From assembly GCF_029227915.1 (NCBI RefSeq), contig NC_079876.1, positions 39,415,828-39,479,827 of the forward strand: 64,000 bases of DNA, in the 5' to 3' direction. Positions 26,262-38,200 of the stretch are shown one piece after another; the stretch's first letter is position 1, and each line of letters begins with the position of its first letter. The notes below the pieces were generated by a model. That model made no database searches, had not been told where the DNA came from, and worked only from the letters and a program-made list of their open reading frames with translations. The DNA is from Hydractinia symbiolongicarpus. Taxonomy: Eukaryota; Cnidaria; Hydrozoa; Anthoathecata; Hydractiniidae. Position numbers and translations under genes: made by a program.

Positions 26262-27265
26262 ATGAGATTTGTAGTTTTCAAAAATGTTTTCATTTTTGAT
26301 GAGACGCTGAATAAAAGAAGTTTAATCGCCGGCACACGAAAACCCGCCATTTCCCTTAAACCCCGGACTCGGTCCGTATATTCAAAAGTATACAAAGAAA
26401 GTACCCAGGGAGTAAACTCATTTCCCGAACAATTTTTTAAATTATTTTTTCACCACTAAAACGCATGAGACTTGTAGTTTTTAAAAATGTTTTCATTTTT
26501 GATGAGACGCTGAATAAAAGAAGTTTAATCGCCGGAAAACGAAAACCTGCGATTTCCCGTAAATCCCGGACTCGGCCCGTATAGTAAAGAATGTACCCGG
26601 GATGTAAACTCATTTCCCGAACGATTTTTTAAATTATTATTTCACCACTAAAACCCATGAGACTTATAGTTTTTAAAAATGTTTTCATTTTTGATGAGAC
26701 GCTGAATAAAAGAAGTTTAATCACCGGCAAACGAAAACCCGCCATTTCCCGTAAACCACGGACTCGGCCCGTATAGTCAAAAGTATACAAAGAAATTACC
26801 CAGGGAGTAAACTCATTTTCCGAACGATTTTTTAAATTATTTTTTCACCACTACAACGCATGAGACTTGTAGTTTTTAAAAATGTTTTCATTTTTGATGA
26901 GACGCTGAATAAAAGAAGTTTAATCGCCGGCAAACGAAAACCCGCCTTTTCCCGTAAACCCCGGACTCGGCCCGTATAGTCAAAAGTATATAAAGAAAGT
27001 ACCCAGGGAGTAAACTCATTTCCCGAACAATTTTTTAAATTATTTTTTCACCACTAAAACGCATGAGACTTGTAGTTTTCAAAAATGTTTTCATTTTTGA
27101 TGAGACGCTGAATAAAAGAAGTTTAATCGCCGGAAAACGAAAACCTGCGATTTCCCGTAAATCCTGGACTCGGCCCGTATAGTCAAAAGTATAGAAAGAA
27201 ATTACCCAGGGAGTAAACTCATTTTCCGAACGATTTTTTAAATTATTTTTTCACCACTACAACGC
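26262..27265 (+). repeat. 5-monomer unit (1,004 bp) partly repeated at 27266
   Basis: At offset 1,004 (5 monomers minus the 11-bp deletion) the first 390 bp recur at 27266-27660. The shared markers are TTTCCCTTAAACC, TATATTCAAAAG, CCGAACAATTTTTT and the deletion GTATAGTAAAGAATG at 26579/27583. This is the first appearance of the 11-bp-deletion monomer in the window. Confidence 0.75.
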
Positions 27266-27384
27266 ATGAGACTTGTAGTTTTTAAAAATGTTTTCATTTT
27301 TGATGAGACGCTGAATAAAAGAAGTTTAATCGCCGGCACACGAAAACCCGCCATTTCCCTTAAACCCCGGACTCGGTCCGTATA

Positions 27385-28182
27385 TTCAAAAGTATACAAA
27401 GAAAGTACCCAGGGAGTAAACTCATTTCCCGAACAATTTTTTAAATTATTTTTTCACCACTAAAACGCATGAGACTTGTAGTTTTTAAAAATGTTTTCAT
27501 TTTTGATGAGACGCTGAATAAAAGAAGTTTAATCGCCGGAAAACGAAAACCTGCGATTTCCCGTAAATCCCGGACTCGGCCCGTATAGTAAAGAATGTAC
27601 CCGGGATGTAAACTCATTTCCCGAACGATTTTTTAAATTATTATTTCACCACTAAAGCTCATGAGACTTGTAGTTTTTAAAAATGTTTTCATTTTGATGA
27701 GACGCAGAATAAAAGAAGTTTAAACGCCGGCAAACGAAAACCCGCGATTCCCGTAAATCCCGGACTCGGCCCGTATAGTCAAAAGTATACAAAGAAAGTA
27801 CCCAGGGCGTAAACTCATTTCCCGAACGATTTTTTAAAATATTTTTTCACCACTAAAACGCATGAGACTTGTAGTTTTTAAAAATGTTTTCATTTTTGAT
27901 GAGACGCTGAATAAAAGAAGTTTAATCGCCGGCAAACGAAAACCCGCCTTTTCCCGTAAACCCCGGACTCAGCCCGTATAGTCAAAAGTATACAAAGAAA
28001 GTACCCAGGGAGTAAACTCATTTCCCGAATGATTTTTTAAAATATTATTTCACCACTAAAGCTCATGAGACTTGTAGTTTTTAAAAATGTTTTCATTTTT
28101 GATGAGACGCTGAATAAAAGAAGTTTAAACGCCAGCAAACGAAAACCCGCGATTCCGGTAAATCCCGGACTCGGCCCGTATA
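27385..28182 (+). repeat. 4-monomer unit, copy 1 (798 bp)
   Basis: It is tandemly repeated at offset 798. Shared markers are CCGAACAATTTT, GTATAGTAAAGAATG at 27583/28381, GACGCAGAAT at 27701/28499, CCCCGGACTCAGCCCG and AAACGCCAGCAAACG. Copies differ at only a few bases, such as CCCAGGGCG versus CCCAGGACG and AAAATATTATT versus AAATTATTATT. Confidence 0.87.
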
Positions 28183-28980
28183 GTCAAAAGTATACAAAGA
28201 AAGTACCCAGGGAGTAAACTCATTTCCCGAACAATTTTTTAAATTATTTTTTCACCACTAAAACGCATGAGACTTGTAGTTTTTAAAAATGTTTTCATTT
28301 TTGATGAGACGCTGAATAAAAGAAGTTTAATCGCCGGAAAACGAAAACCTGCGATTTCCCGTAAATCCCGGACTCGGCCCGTATAGTAAAGAATGTACCC
28401 GGGATGTAAACTCATTTCCCGAACGATTTTTTAAATTATTATTTCACCACTAAAGCTCATGAGACTTGTAGTTTTTAAAAATGTTTTCATTTTGATGAGA
28501 CGCAGAATAAAAGAAGTTTAAACGCCGGCAAACGAAAACCCGCGATTCCCGTAAATCCCGGACTCGGCCCGTATAGTCAAAAGTATACAAAGAAAGTACC
28601 CAGGACGTAAACTCATTTCCCGAACGATTTTTTAAAATATTTTTTCACCACTAAAACGCATGAGACTTGTAGTTTTTAAAAATGTTTTCATTTTTGATGA
28701 GACGCTGAATAAAAGAAGTTTAATCGCCGGCAAACGAAAACCCGCCTTTTCCCGTAAACCCCGGACTCAGCCCGTATAGTCAAAAGTATACAAAGAAAGT
28801 ACCCAGGGAGTAAACTCATTTCCCGAATGATTTTTTAAATTATTATTTCACCACTAAAGCTCATGAGACTTGTAGTTTTTAAAAATGTTTTCATTTTTGA
28901 TGAGACGCTGAATAAAAGAAGTTTAAACGCCAGCAAACGAAAACCCGCGATTCCGGTAAATCCCGGACTCGGCCCGTATA
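28183..28980 (+). repeat. 4-monomer unit, copy 2 (798 bp)
   Basis: This is the tandem partner of 27385-28182. The following monomers (28981-29640) resemble the 26580-27000 block, including the AAAACCCATGAGACTTATAG monomer. Confidence 0.87.
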
Positions 28981-29929
28981 GTCAAAAGTATACAAAGAAA
29001 GTACCCAGGGAGTAAACTCATTTCCCGAACGATTTTTTAAAATATTTTTTCACCACTGAAACGCATGAGACTTGTAGTTTTCAAAAATGTTTTCATTCTT
29101 GATGAGACGCTGAATAAAAGAAGTTTAATTGCCGGCAAACGAAAACCTGCGATTTCCCGTAAATCCCGGACTCGGCCCGTATAGTAAAGAATGTACCCGG
29201 GATGTAAACTCATTTCCCGAACGATTTTTTAAATTATTATTTCACCACTAAAACCCATGAGACTTATAGTTTTTAAAAATGTTTTCATTTTTGATGAGAC
29301 GCTGAATAAAAGAAGTTTAATCGCCGGCAAACGAAAACCCGCCATTTCCCGTAAACCACGGACTCGGCCCGTATAGTCAAAAGTATACAAAGAAATTACC
29401 CAGGGAGTAAACTCATTTTCCGAACGATTTTTTAAATTATTTTTTCACCACTACAACGCATGAGACTTGTAGTTTTTAAAAATGTTTTCATTTTTGATGA
29501 GACGCTGAATAAAAGAAGTTTAATCGCCGGCAAACGAAAACCCGCCATTTCCCGTAAACCCCGGACTCGGCCCGTATAGTCAAAAGTATACAAAGAAAGT
29601 ACCCAGGGAGTAAACTCATTTCCCGAACGAATTTTTAAATTACTTTTTCACCACTAAAACGTATGAGACTTGTAGTTTTCAAAAATGTTTTCATTTTTGA
29701 TGAGACGCTGAATAAAAGAAGTTTAATCGCCGGCAAACGAAAACCTGCGATTTCCCGTAAATCCCGGACTCGTCCTGTATAGTCAAAAGTATACAAAGAA
29801 AGTACCCAGGGTGTAAACTCATTTCCCGAACGAATTTTTAAATTACTTTTTCACCACTAAAACGTATGAGACTTGTAGGTTTTAAAAATGTTTTCATTTT
29901 AGATGAGACGCTGAATAAAAGAAGTTTAA

Positions 29930-30870
29930 TCGCCGGCAAACGAAAACCTGCGATTTCCCGTAAATCCCGGACTCGGCCTGTATAGTCAAAAGTATACAAA
30001 GAAAGTACCCAGGGTGTAAACTCATTTCCCGAACGATTTTTTAAATTATTTTTTCACCACTAAAACGCATGAGACTTGTAGTCTTCAAAAATGTTTTCAT
30101 TTTTGATGAGACGCTGAATAAAAGTAGTTTAATCGCCGGCAAACGAAAACCTGCGCTTTCCCGTAAATCCCGTACCCGGCCCGTATAGTCAAAAGTATAC
30201 AAAGAAAGTGCCCAGGGAGTAAACTCATTTCCCAAACGATTTTTTAAATTATTATTTCTGCACTAAAGCCCATGAGACTTGTAGTTTTTAAAAATGTTTT
30301 CATTTTTGATGAGACGCTGAATAAAAGAAGTTTAATCGCCGGCAAACGAAAACCCGCAATTTCCCGTAAATCCCGGTCTCGGCCCGTATAGTCAAAAGTA
30401 TACAAGGAAAGTACCCAGTGAGTAAACTCATTTCCCTAACGAATTTTTAAATTATTTTTTCACCACTAAAACGCATGAGACTTGTAGTTTTCAAAAATGT
30501 TTTCATTTTTGATGAGACGCTGAATAAAAGAAGTTTAATCGCCGGCGAATAAAAACTTGCGATTTCCCGTAAATCCCGGACTCGGCCCGTCTAGTCAAAA
30601 GTATACAAAGAGAGTACCCAGGGTGTAAACTCATTTCCCGAACGATTTTTTAAATTATTATTTCACAACTAAAGCCCATGAGACTTGTAGTTTTCAGAAA
30701 TGTTTTCATTTTTGATGAGACTCTGAATAAAAGAAGTTTAATCGCCGGCAAACGAAAACCTGCGATTTCCCGTAAATCCCGGACTCGGCCCGTCTAGTCA
30801 AAAGTATACAAAGAGAGTACCCAGGGTGTAAACTCATTTCCCGAACGATTTTTTAAATTATTATTTCACA
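29930..30870 (+). repeat. Segment duplicated at offset 4,038, left copy
   Basis: About 4.6 monomers align with 33968-34908. Rare shared markers are TTGTAGTCTTC, AAAAGTAGTTTAATCG, CTGCGCTTTCCC, AAAGTGCCCAGG, TCCCTAACGAATTTTT, GGCGAATAAAAACTTGCG at 30543/34581 and GAGACTCTGAATAAAAG. The offset is 20 monomers minus 22 bp, consistent with two 11-bp-deletion monomers in between. Confidence 0.82.
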
Positions 30871-32049
30871 ACTAAAGCCCATGAGACTTGTAGTTTTCAG
30901 AAATGTTTTCATTTTTGATGAGACTCTGAATAAAAGAAGTTTAATCGCCGGCAAACGAAAACCTGCGATTTCCCGTAAATCCCGGACTCGGCCCGTATAG
31001 TCAAAAGTATACAAAGAAATCACCCAGGGAGTAAACTTATTTCCCGAACGATTTTTTAAATTGTTATTTCACCACTAAAGCCCATGAGACTTGTAGTTTT
31101 CAAAAATGTTTTCATTTTTGATGAGACGCTGAATAAAAGAAGTTTAATCACCGGCAAACGAAAACCCGCCATTTCCCGTAAACCCCGGACTCGGCCCGCA
31201 TAGTCAAAAGTATACAAAGAAAGTACCCAGGGAGTAAACTCATTTCCCGAACGATTTTTTTATTTATTTTTTCACCACTAAAACGCATGAGATTTGTAGT
31301 TTTCAAAAATGTTTTCATTTTTGATGAGACGCTGAATAAAAGAAGTTTAATCGCCGGCAAACGAAAACCTGCGATTTCCCGTAAATCCCGGACTCGGCCC
31401 GTATAATCAAAAGTATACAAAGAAAGTACTCAGGGAGTAAACTCATTTCCCGAACGATTTTTTAAATTATTTTTTCACCACTAAAACGCATGAGACTTGT
31501 AGTTTTCAAAAATGTTTTCATTTTTGATGAGACGCTGAATAAAAGAAGTTTAATCACCGGCAAACGAAAACCCGCCATTTCCCGTAAACCCCGGACTCGG
31601 CCCGCATAGTCAAAAGTATACAAAGAAAGTACCCAGGGAGTAAACTCATTTCCCGAACGATTTTTTAATTTATTTTTTCACCACTAAAACGCATGAGATT
31701 TGTAGTTTTCAAAAATGTTTTCATTTTTGATGAGACGCTGAATAAAAGAAGTTTAATCGCCGGCAAACGAAAACCTGCGATTTCCCGTAAATCCCGGACT
31801 CGGCCCGTATAGTCAAAAGTATACAAAGAAAGTAACCAGGAAGTAAACTCATTTCCCGAACGACTTTTTAAAATATTTTTTCACCACTAAAACGCATGAG
31901 ACTTGTAGTTTTTAAAAATGTTTTCATTTTTGATGAGACGCTGAATAAAAGAAGTTTAATCGCCGGCAAACGAAAACCTGCAATTTCCCGTAAATCCCGG
32001 ACTCGGCCCGTATAGTAAAGAATGTACCCGGGATGTAAACTCATTTCCC
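30640..32049 (+). repeat. 7-monomer unit, copy 1 (1,410 bp)
   Basis: It repeats in tandem at offset 1,410 (7 monomers minus the 11-bp deletion). Shared markers are CACAACTAAAGCCC with TTTTCAGAAATG, GAGACTCTG, AAATCACCCAGGG, AAATTGTTATTTC, AGTACTCAGGG, AATCACCGGCAAAC and GTATAGTAAAGAATG at 32008/33418. Confidence 0.8.
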
Positions 32050-33459
32050 GAACGATTTTTTAAATTATTATTTCACAACTAAAGCCCATGAGACTTGTAG
32101 TTTTCAGAAATGTTTTCATTTTTGATGAGACTCTGAATAAAAGAAGTTTAATCGCCGGCAAACGAAAACCTGCGATTTCCCGTAAATCCCGGACTCGGCC
32201 CGTCTAGTCAAAAGTATACAAAGAGAGTACCCAGGGTGTAAACTCATTTCCCGAACGATTTTTTAAATTATTATTTCACAACTAAAGCCCATGAGACTTG
32301 TAGTTTTCAGAAATGTTTTCATTTTTGATGAGACTCTGAATAAAAGAAATTTAATCGCCGGCAAACGAAAACCTGCGATTTCCCGTAAATCCCGGACTCG
32401 GCCCGTATAGTCAAAAGTATACAAAGAAATCACCCAGGGAGTAAACTCATTTCCCGAACGATTTTTTAAATTGTTATTTCACCACTAAAACGCATGAGAT
32501 TTGTAGTTTTCAAAAATGTTTTCATTTTTGATGAGACGCTGAATAAAAGAAGTTTAATCGCCGGCAAACGAAAACCTGCGATTTCCCGTAAATCCCGGAC
32601 TCGGCCCGTATAATCAAAAGTATACAAAGAAAGTACTCAGGGAGTAAACTCATTTCCCGAACGATTTTTTAAATTATTTTTTCACCACTAAAACGCATGA
32701 GACTTGTAGTTTTCAAAAATGTTTTCATTTTTGATGAGAAGCTGAATAAAAGAAGTTTAATCACCGGCAAACGAAAACCCGCCATTTCCCGTAAACCCCG
32801 GACTCGGCCCGCATAGTCAAAAGTATACAAAGAAAGTACCCAGGGAGTAAACTCATTTCCCGAACGATTTTTTAATTTATTTTTTCACCACTAAAACGCA
32901 TGAGACTTGTAGTTTTCAAAAATGTTTTCATTTTTGATGAGACGCTGAATAAAAGAAGTTTAATCACCGGCAAACGAAAACCCGCCATTTCCCGTAAACC
33001 CCGGACTCGGCCCGCATAGTCAAAAGTATACAAAGAAAGTACCCAGGGAGTAAACTCATTTCCCGAACGATTTTTTAATTTATTTTTTCACCACTAAAAC
33101 GCATGAGATTTGTAGTTTTCAAAAATGTTTTCATTTTTGATGAGACGCTGAATAAAAGAAGTTTAATCGCCGGCAAACGAAAACCTGCGATTTCCCGTAA
33201 ATCCCGGACTCGGCCCGTATAGTCAAAAGTATACAAAGAAAGTACCCAGGAAGTAAACTCATTTCCCGAACGACTTTTTAAAATATTTTTTCACCACTAA
33301 AACGCATGAGACTTGTAGTTTTTAAAAATGTTTTCATTTTTGATGAGACGCTGAATAAAAGAAGTTTAATCGCCGGCAAACGAAAACCTGCAATTTCCCG
33401 TAAATCCCGGACTCGGCCCGTATAGTAAAGAATGTACCCGGGATGTAAACTCATTTCCC
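32050..33459 (+). repeat. 7-monomer unit, copy 2 with one monomer lost and one gained
   Basis: This is the partner of 30640-32049. The offset is 1,410 up to about 32480. It drops to about 1,207 at 32490 because the monomer at 31080-31280 has no counterpart. It returns to 1,410 after an extra AATCACCGG monomer near 32890-33090. Equal total length hides compensating gain and loss. Confidence 0.75.
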
Positions 33460-33967
33460 GAACGATTTTTTAAATTATTATTTCACCACTAAAACCCATG
33501 AGACTTATAGTTTTTAAAAATGTTTTCATTTTTGATGAGACGCTGAATAAAAGAAGTTTAATCACCGGCAAACGAAAACCCGCCATTTCCCGTAAACCAC
33601 GAACTCGGCCCGTATAGTCAAAAGTATACAAAGAAATTACCCAGGGAGTAAACTCATTTTCCGAACGATTTTTTAAATTATTTTTTCACCACTACAACGC
33701 ATGAGACTTGTAGTTTTTAAAAATATTTTCATTTTTGATGAGACGCTGAATAAAAGAAGTTTAATCGCCGGCAAACGAAAACCCGCCTTTTCCCGTAAAC
33801 CCCGGACTCGGCCCGTATAGTCAAAAGTATACAAAGAAAGTACCCAGGGAGTAAACTCATTTCCCGAACGATTTTTTAATTTATTTTTTCACCACTAAAA
33901 CGCATGAGACTTGTAGTTTTTAAAAATGTTTTCATTTTTGATGAGACGCTGAATAAAAGAAGTTTAA

Positions 33968-34908
33968 TCGCCGGCAAACGAAAACCTGCGATTTCCCGTA
34001 AATCCCGGACTCGGCCTGTATAGTCAAAAGTATACAAAGAAAGTACCCAGGGTGTAAACTCATTTCCCGAACGATTTTTTGAATTATTTTTTCACCACTA
34101 AAACGCATGAGACTTGTAGTCTTCAAAAATGTTTTCATTTTTGATAAGACGCTGAATAAAAGTAGTTTAATCGCCGGCAAACGAAAACCTGCGCTTTCCC
34201 GTAAATCCCGTAACCGGCCCGTATAGTCAAAAGTATACAAAGAAAGTGCCCAGGGAGTAAACTCATTTCCCAAACGATTTTTTAAATTATTATTTCAGCA
34301 CTAAAGCCCATGAGACTTGTAGTTTTTAAAAATGTTTTCATTTTTGATGAGACGCTGAATAAAAGAAGTTTAATCGCCGGCAAACGAAAACCCGCAATTT
34401 CACGTAAATCCCGGTCTCGGCCCGTATAGTCAAAAGTATACAAGGAAAGTACCCAGTGAGTAAACTCATTTCCCTAACGAATTTTTAAATTATTTTTTCA
34501 CCACTAAAACGCATGAGACTTGTAGTTTTCAAAAATGTTTTCATTTTTGATGAAACGCTGAATAAAAGAAGTTTAATCGCCGGCGAATAAAAACTTGCGA
34601 TTTCCCGTAAATCCCGGACTCGGCCCGTCTAGTCAAAAGTATACAAAGAGAGTACGCAGGGTGTAAACTCATTTCCCGAACGATTTTTTAAATTATTATT
34701 TCACAACTAAAGCCCATGAGACTTGTAGTTTTCAGAAATGTTTTCATTTTTGATGAGACTCTGAATAAAAGAAGTTTAATCGCCGGCAAACGAAAACCTG
34801 CGATTTCCCGTAAATCCCGGACTCGGCCCGTCTAGTCAAAAGTATACAAAGAGAGTACCCAGGGTGTAAACTCATTTCGCGAACGATTTTTTAAATTATT
34901 ATTTCACC
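33968..34908 (+). repeat. Segment duplicated at offset 4,038, right copy
   Basis: This is the partner of 29930-30870, with a few substitutions (GATAAGACG near 34143, CGTAACCGG near 34209, TACGCAGGG near 34655, TTCGCGAACG near 34877). It ends where ACAACTAAAGCCC is replaced by ACCACTAAAACCC. Confidence 0.82.
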
Positions 34909-35229
34909 ACTAAAACCCATGAGACTTATAGTTTTTAAAATGTTTTCATTTTTGATGAGACGCTGAATAAAAGAAGTTTAATCACCGGCAAACGAAAACC
35001 CGCCATTTCCCGTAAACCAAGAACTCGGCCCGTATAGTCAAAAGTATACAAAGAAATTACCCAGGGAGTAAACTCATTTTCCGAACGATTTTTTAAATTA
35101 TTTTTTCACCACTACAACGCATGAGACTTGTAGTTTTTAAAAATGTTTTCATTTTTGATGAGACGCTGAATAAAAGAAGTTTAATCGCCGGCAAACGAAA
35201 ACCCGCCTCTTCCCGTAAACCCCGGACTC

Positions 35230-38200
35230 GGCCCGTATAGTCAAAAGTATACAAAGAAAGTACCCAGGGAGTAAACTCATTTCCCGAACGATTTTTTAAT
35301 TTATTTTTTCACCACTAAAACGCATGAGACTTGTAGTTTTCAAAAATGTTTTCATTTTTGATGAAACGTTGAATAAAGGAAGTTTAATCGCCGGCAAACG
35401 AAAACCTGCGATTTCCCGTAAATCCCGGACTCGGCCCGTATAGTCAAAAGTATGCAAAGAAAGTTCCCAGGGAGTAAACTCATTTCCCGAACGATTTTTT
35501 AAATTATTATTTCACCACTAAAGCTCATGAGACTTGTAGTTTTTAAAAATGTTTTCATTTTTGATGAGATGCTGAATAAAAGAAGTTTAAACGCCGGCAA
35601 ACGAAAACCCGCGATTCCCGTAAATCCCGGACTCGGCCCGTATAGTCAAAAGTATACAAAGAAAGTACCCAGAGAGTAAACTCATTTCCCGAACGATTTT
35701 TTAAAATATTTTGTCACCACTAAAACGCATGAGACTTGTAGTTTTTAAAAATGTTTTCATTTTTGATGAGACGCTGAATAAAAGAAGTTTAATCGCCGGC
35801 AAACGAAAACCCGCCATTTCCCGTAAACCACGGACTCGGCCAGTATAGTCAAAAGTATACAAAGAAATTACCCAGGGAGTAAACTGATTTTCCGAACGAT
35901 TTTTTAAATTATTTTTTCACCACTACAACGCATGAGACTTGTAGTTTTTAAAAATGTTTTCATTTTTGATGAGACGCTGAATAAAAGAAGTTTAATCGCC
36001 GGCAAGCGAAAACCCGCCTTTTCCCGTAAACCCCGGACTCGGCCCGTATAGTCAAAAGTATACAAAGAAAGTACCCAGGGAGTAAACTCATTTCCTGAAC
36101 GATTTTTTAATTTATTTTTTCACCACTAAAACGCATGAGACTTGTAGTTTTCAAAAATGTTTTCATTTTTGATGAAACGCTGAATAAAGGAAGTTTAATC
36201 GCCGGCAAACGAAAACCTGCGATTTCCCGTAAATCCCGGACTCGGCCCGTATAGTCAAAAGTATACAAAGAAAGTTCCCAGAGAGTAAACTCATTTCCCG
36301 AACGATTTTTTAAATTATTATTTCACCACTAAAGCTCATGAGACTTGTAGTTTTTAAAAATGTTTTCATTTTTGATGAGACGCTGAATAAAAGAAGTTTA
36401 AACGCCGGCAAACGAAAACCCGCGATTCCCGTAAATCCCGGACTCGGCCCGTATAGTCAAAAGTATACAAAGAAAGTGCCCAGGGAGTAAACTCATTTCC
36501 CGAACGATTTTTTAAAATATTTTTTCACCACTAAAACGAGTGAGACTTGTAGTTTTTAAAAATGTTTTCATTTTTGATGAGACGCTGAATAAAAGAAGTT
36601 TAATCGCCGGCAAACGAAAACCCGCCTTTTCCCGTAAACCCCGGACTCGGCCCGTATAGTCAAAAGTATACAAAGAAAGTACCCAGGGAGTAAACTCATT
36701 TCCCGAACGATTTTTTAAATTATTATTTCACCACTAAAGCTCATGAGACTTGTAGTTTTTAAAAATGTTTTCATTTTTGATGAGACGCTGAATAAAAGTA
36801 GTTTAAACGCCGGCAAACGAAAACCCGCGATTCCCGTAAATCCCGGACTCGGCCCGTATAGTCAAAAGTATACAAAGAAAGTACCCAGGGAGTAAACTCA
36901 TTTCCCGAACGATTTTTTAAAATATTTTTTCACCACTAAAACGAGTGAGACTTGTAGTTTTTAAAAATGTTTTCACTTTTGATGAGACGCTGAATAAAAG
37001 AAGTTTAAGCGCCGGCAAACGAAAACCCGCCTTTTCCCGTAAACCCCGGACTCGGCCCGTATAGTCAAAAGTATACAAAGAAAGTACCCAGGGAGTAAAC
37101 TCATTTCCCGAACGATTTTTTAAATTATTATTTCACCACTAAAGCTCACGAGACTTGTAGTTTTTAAAAATGTTTTCATTTTTGATGAGACGCTGAATAA
37201 AAGTAGTTTAAACGCCGGCAAACGAAAACCCGCGATTCCCGTAAATCCCGGACTCGGCCCGTATAGTCAAAAGTATACAAAGAAAGTACCCAGGGAGTAA
37301 ACTCATTTCCCGAACGATTTTTTAAAATATTTTTTCACCACTAAAACGCATGAGACTTGTAGTTTTCAAAAATTATTTCATTCTTGAAGAGACGCTGAAT
37401 AAAAGAAGTTTAATCGCCGGCAAACAAAAACCTGCGATTTCCCGTAAATCCCGGACTCGGCCCGTATAGTAAAGAATGTACCCGGGATGTAAACTCATTT
37501 CCCGAACGATTTTTTAAATTATTATTTCACCACTAAAACCCATGAGACTTATAGTTTTTAAAAATGTTTTCATTTTTGATGAGACGCTGAATAAAAGAAG
37601 TTTAATCACCGGCAAACGAAAACCCGCCATTTCCCGTAAACCACGGACTCGGCCCGTATAGTCAAAAGTATACAAAGAAATTACCCAGGGAGTAAACTCA
37701 TTTTCCGAACGATTTTTTAAATTATTTTTTCACCACTACAACGCATGAGACTTGTAGTTTTTAAAAATGTTTTCATTTTTGATGAGACGCTGAATAAAAG
37801 AAGTTTAATCGCCGGCAAGCGAAAACCCGCCTTTTCCCGTAAACCCCGGACTCGGCCCGTATAGTCAAAAGTATACAAAGAAAGTACCCAGGGAGTAAAC
37901 TCATTTCCCGAACGATTTTTTAATTTATTTTTTCACCACTAAAGCTCATGAGACTTGTAGTTTTTAAAAATGTTTTCATTTTTGATGAGACGCTGAATAA
38001 AAGAAGTTTAAACGCCGGCAAACGAAAACCCGCGATTCCCGTAAATCCCGGACTCGGCCCGTATAGTCAAAAGTATACAAAGAAAGTACCCAGGGAGTAA
38101 ACTCATTTCCCGAACGATTTTTTAAAATATTTTTTCACCACTAAAACGAGTGAGACTTGTAGTTTTTAAAAATGTTTTCACTTTTGATGAGACGCTGAAT

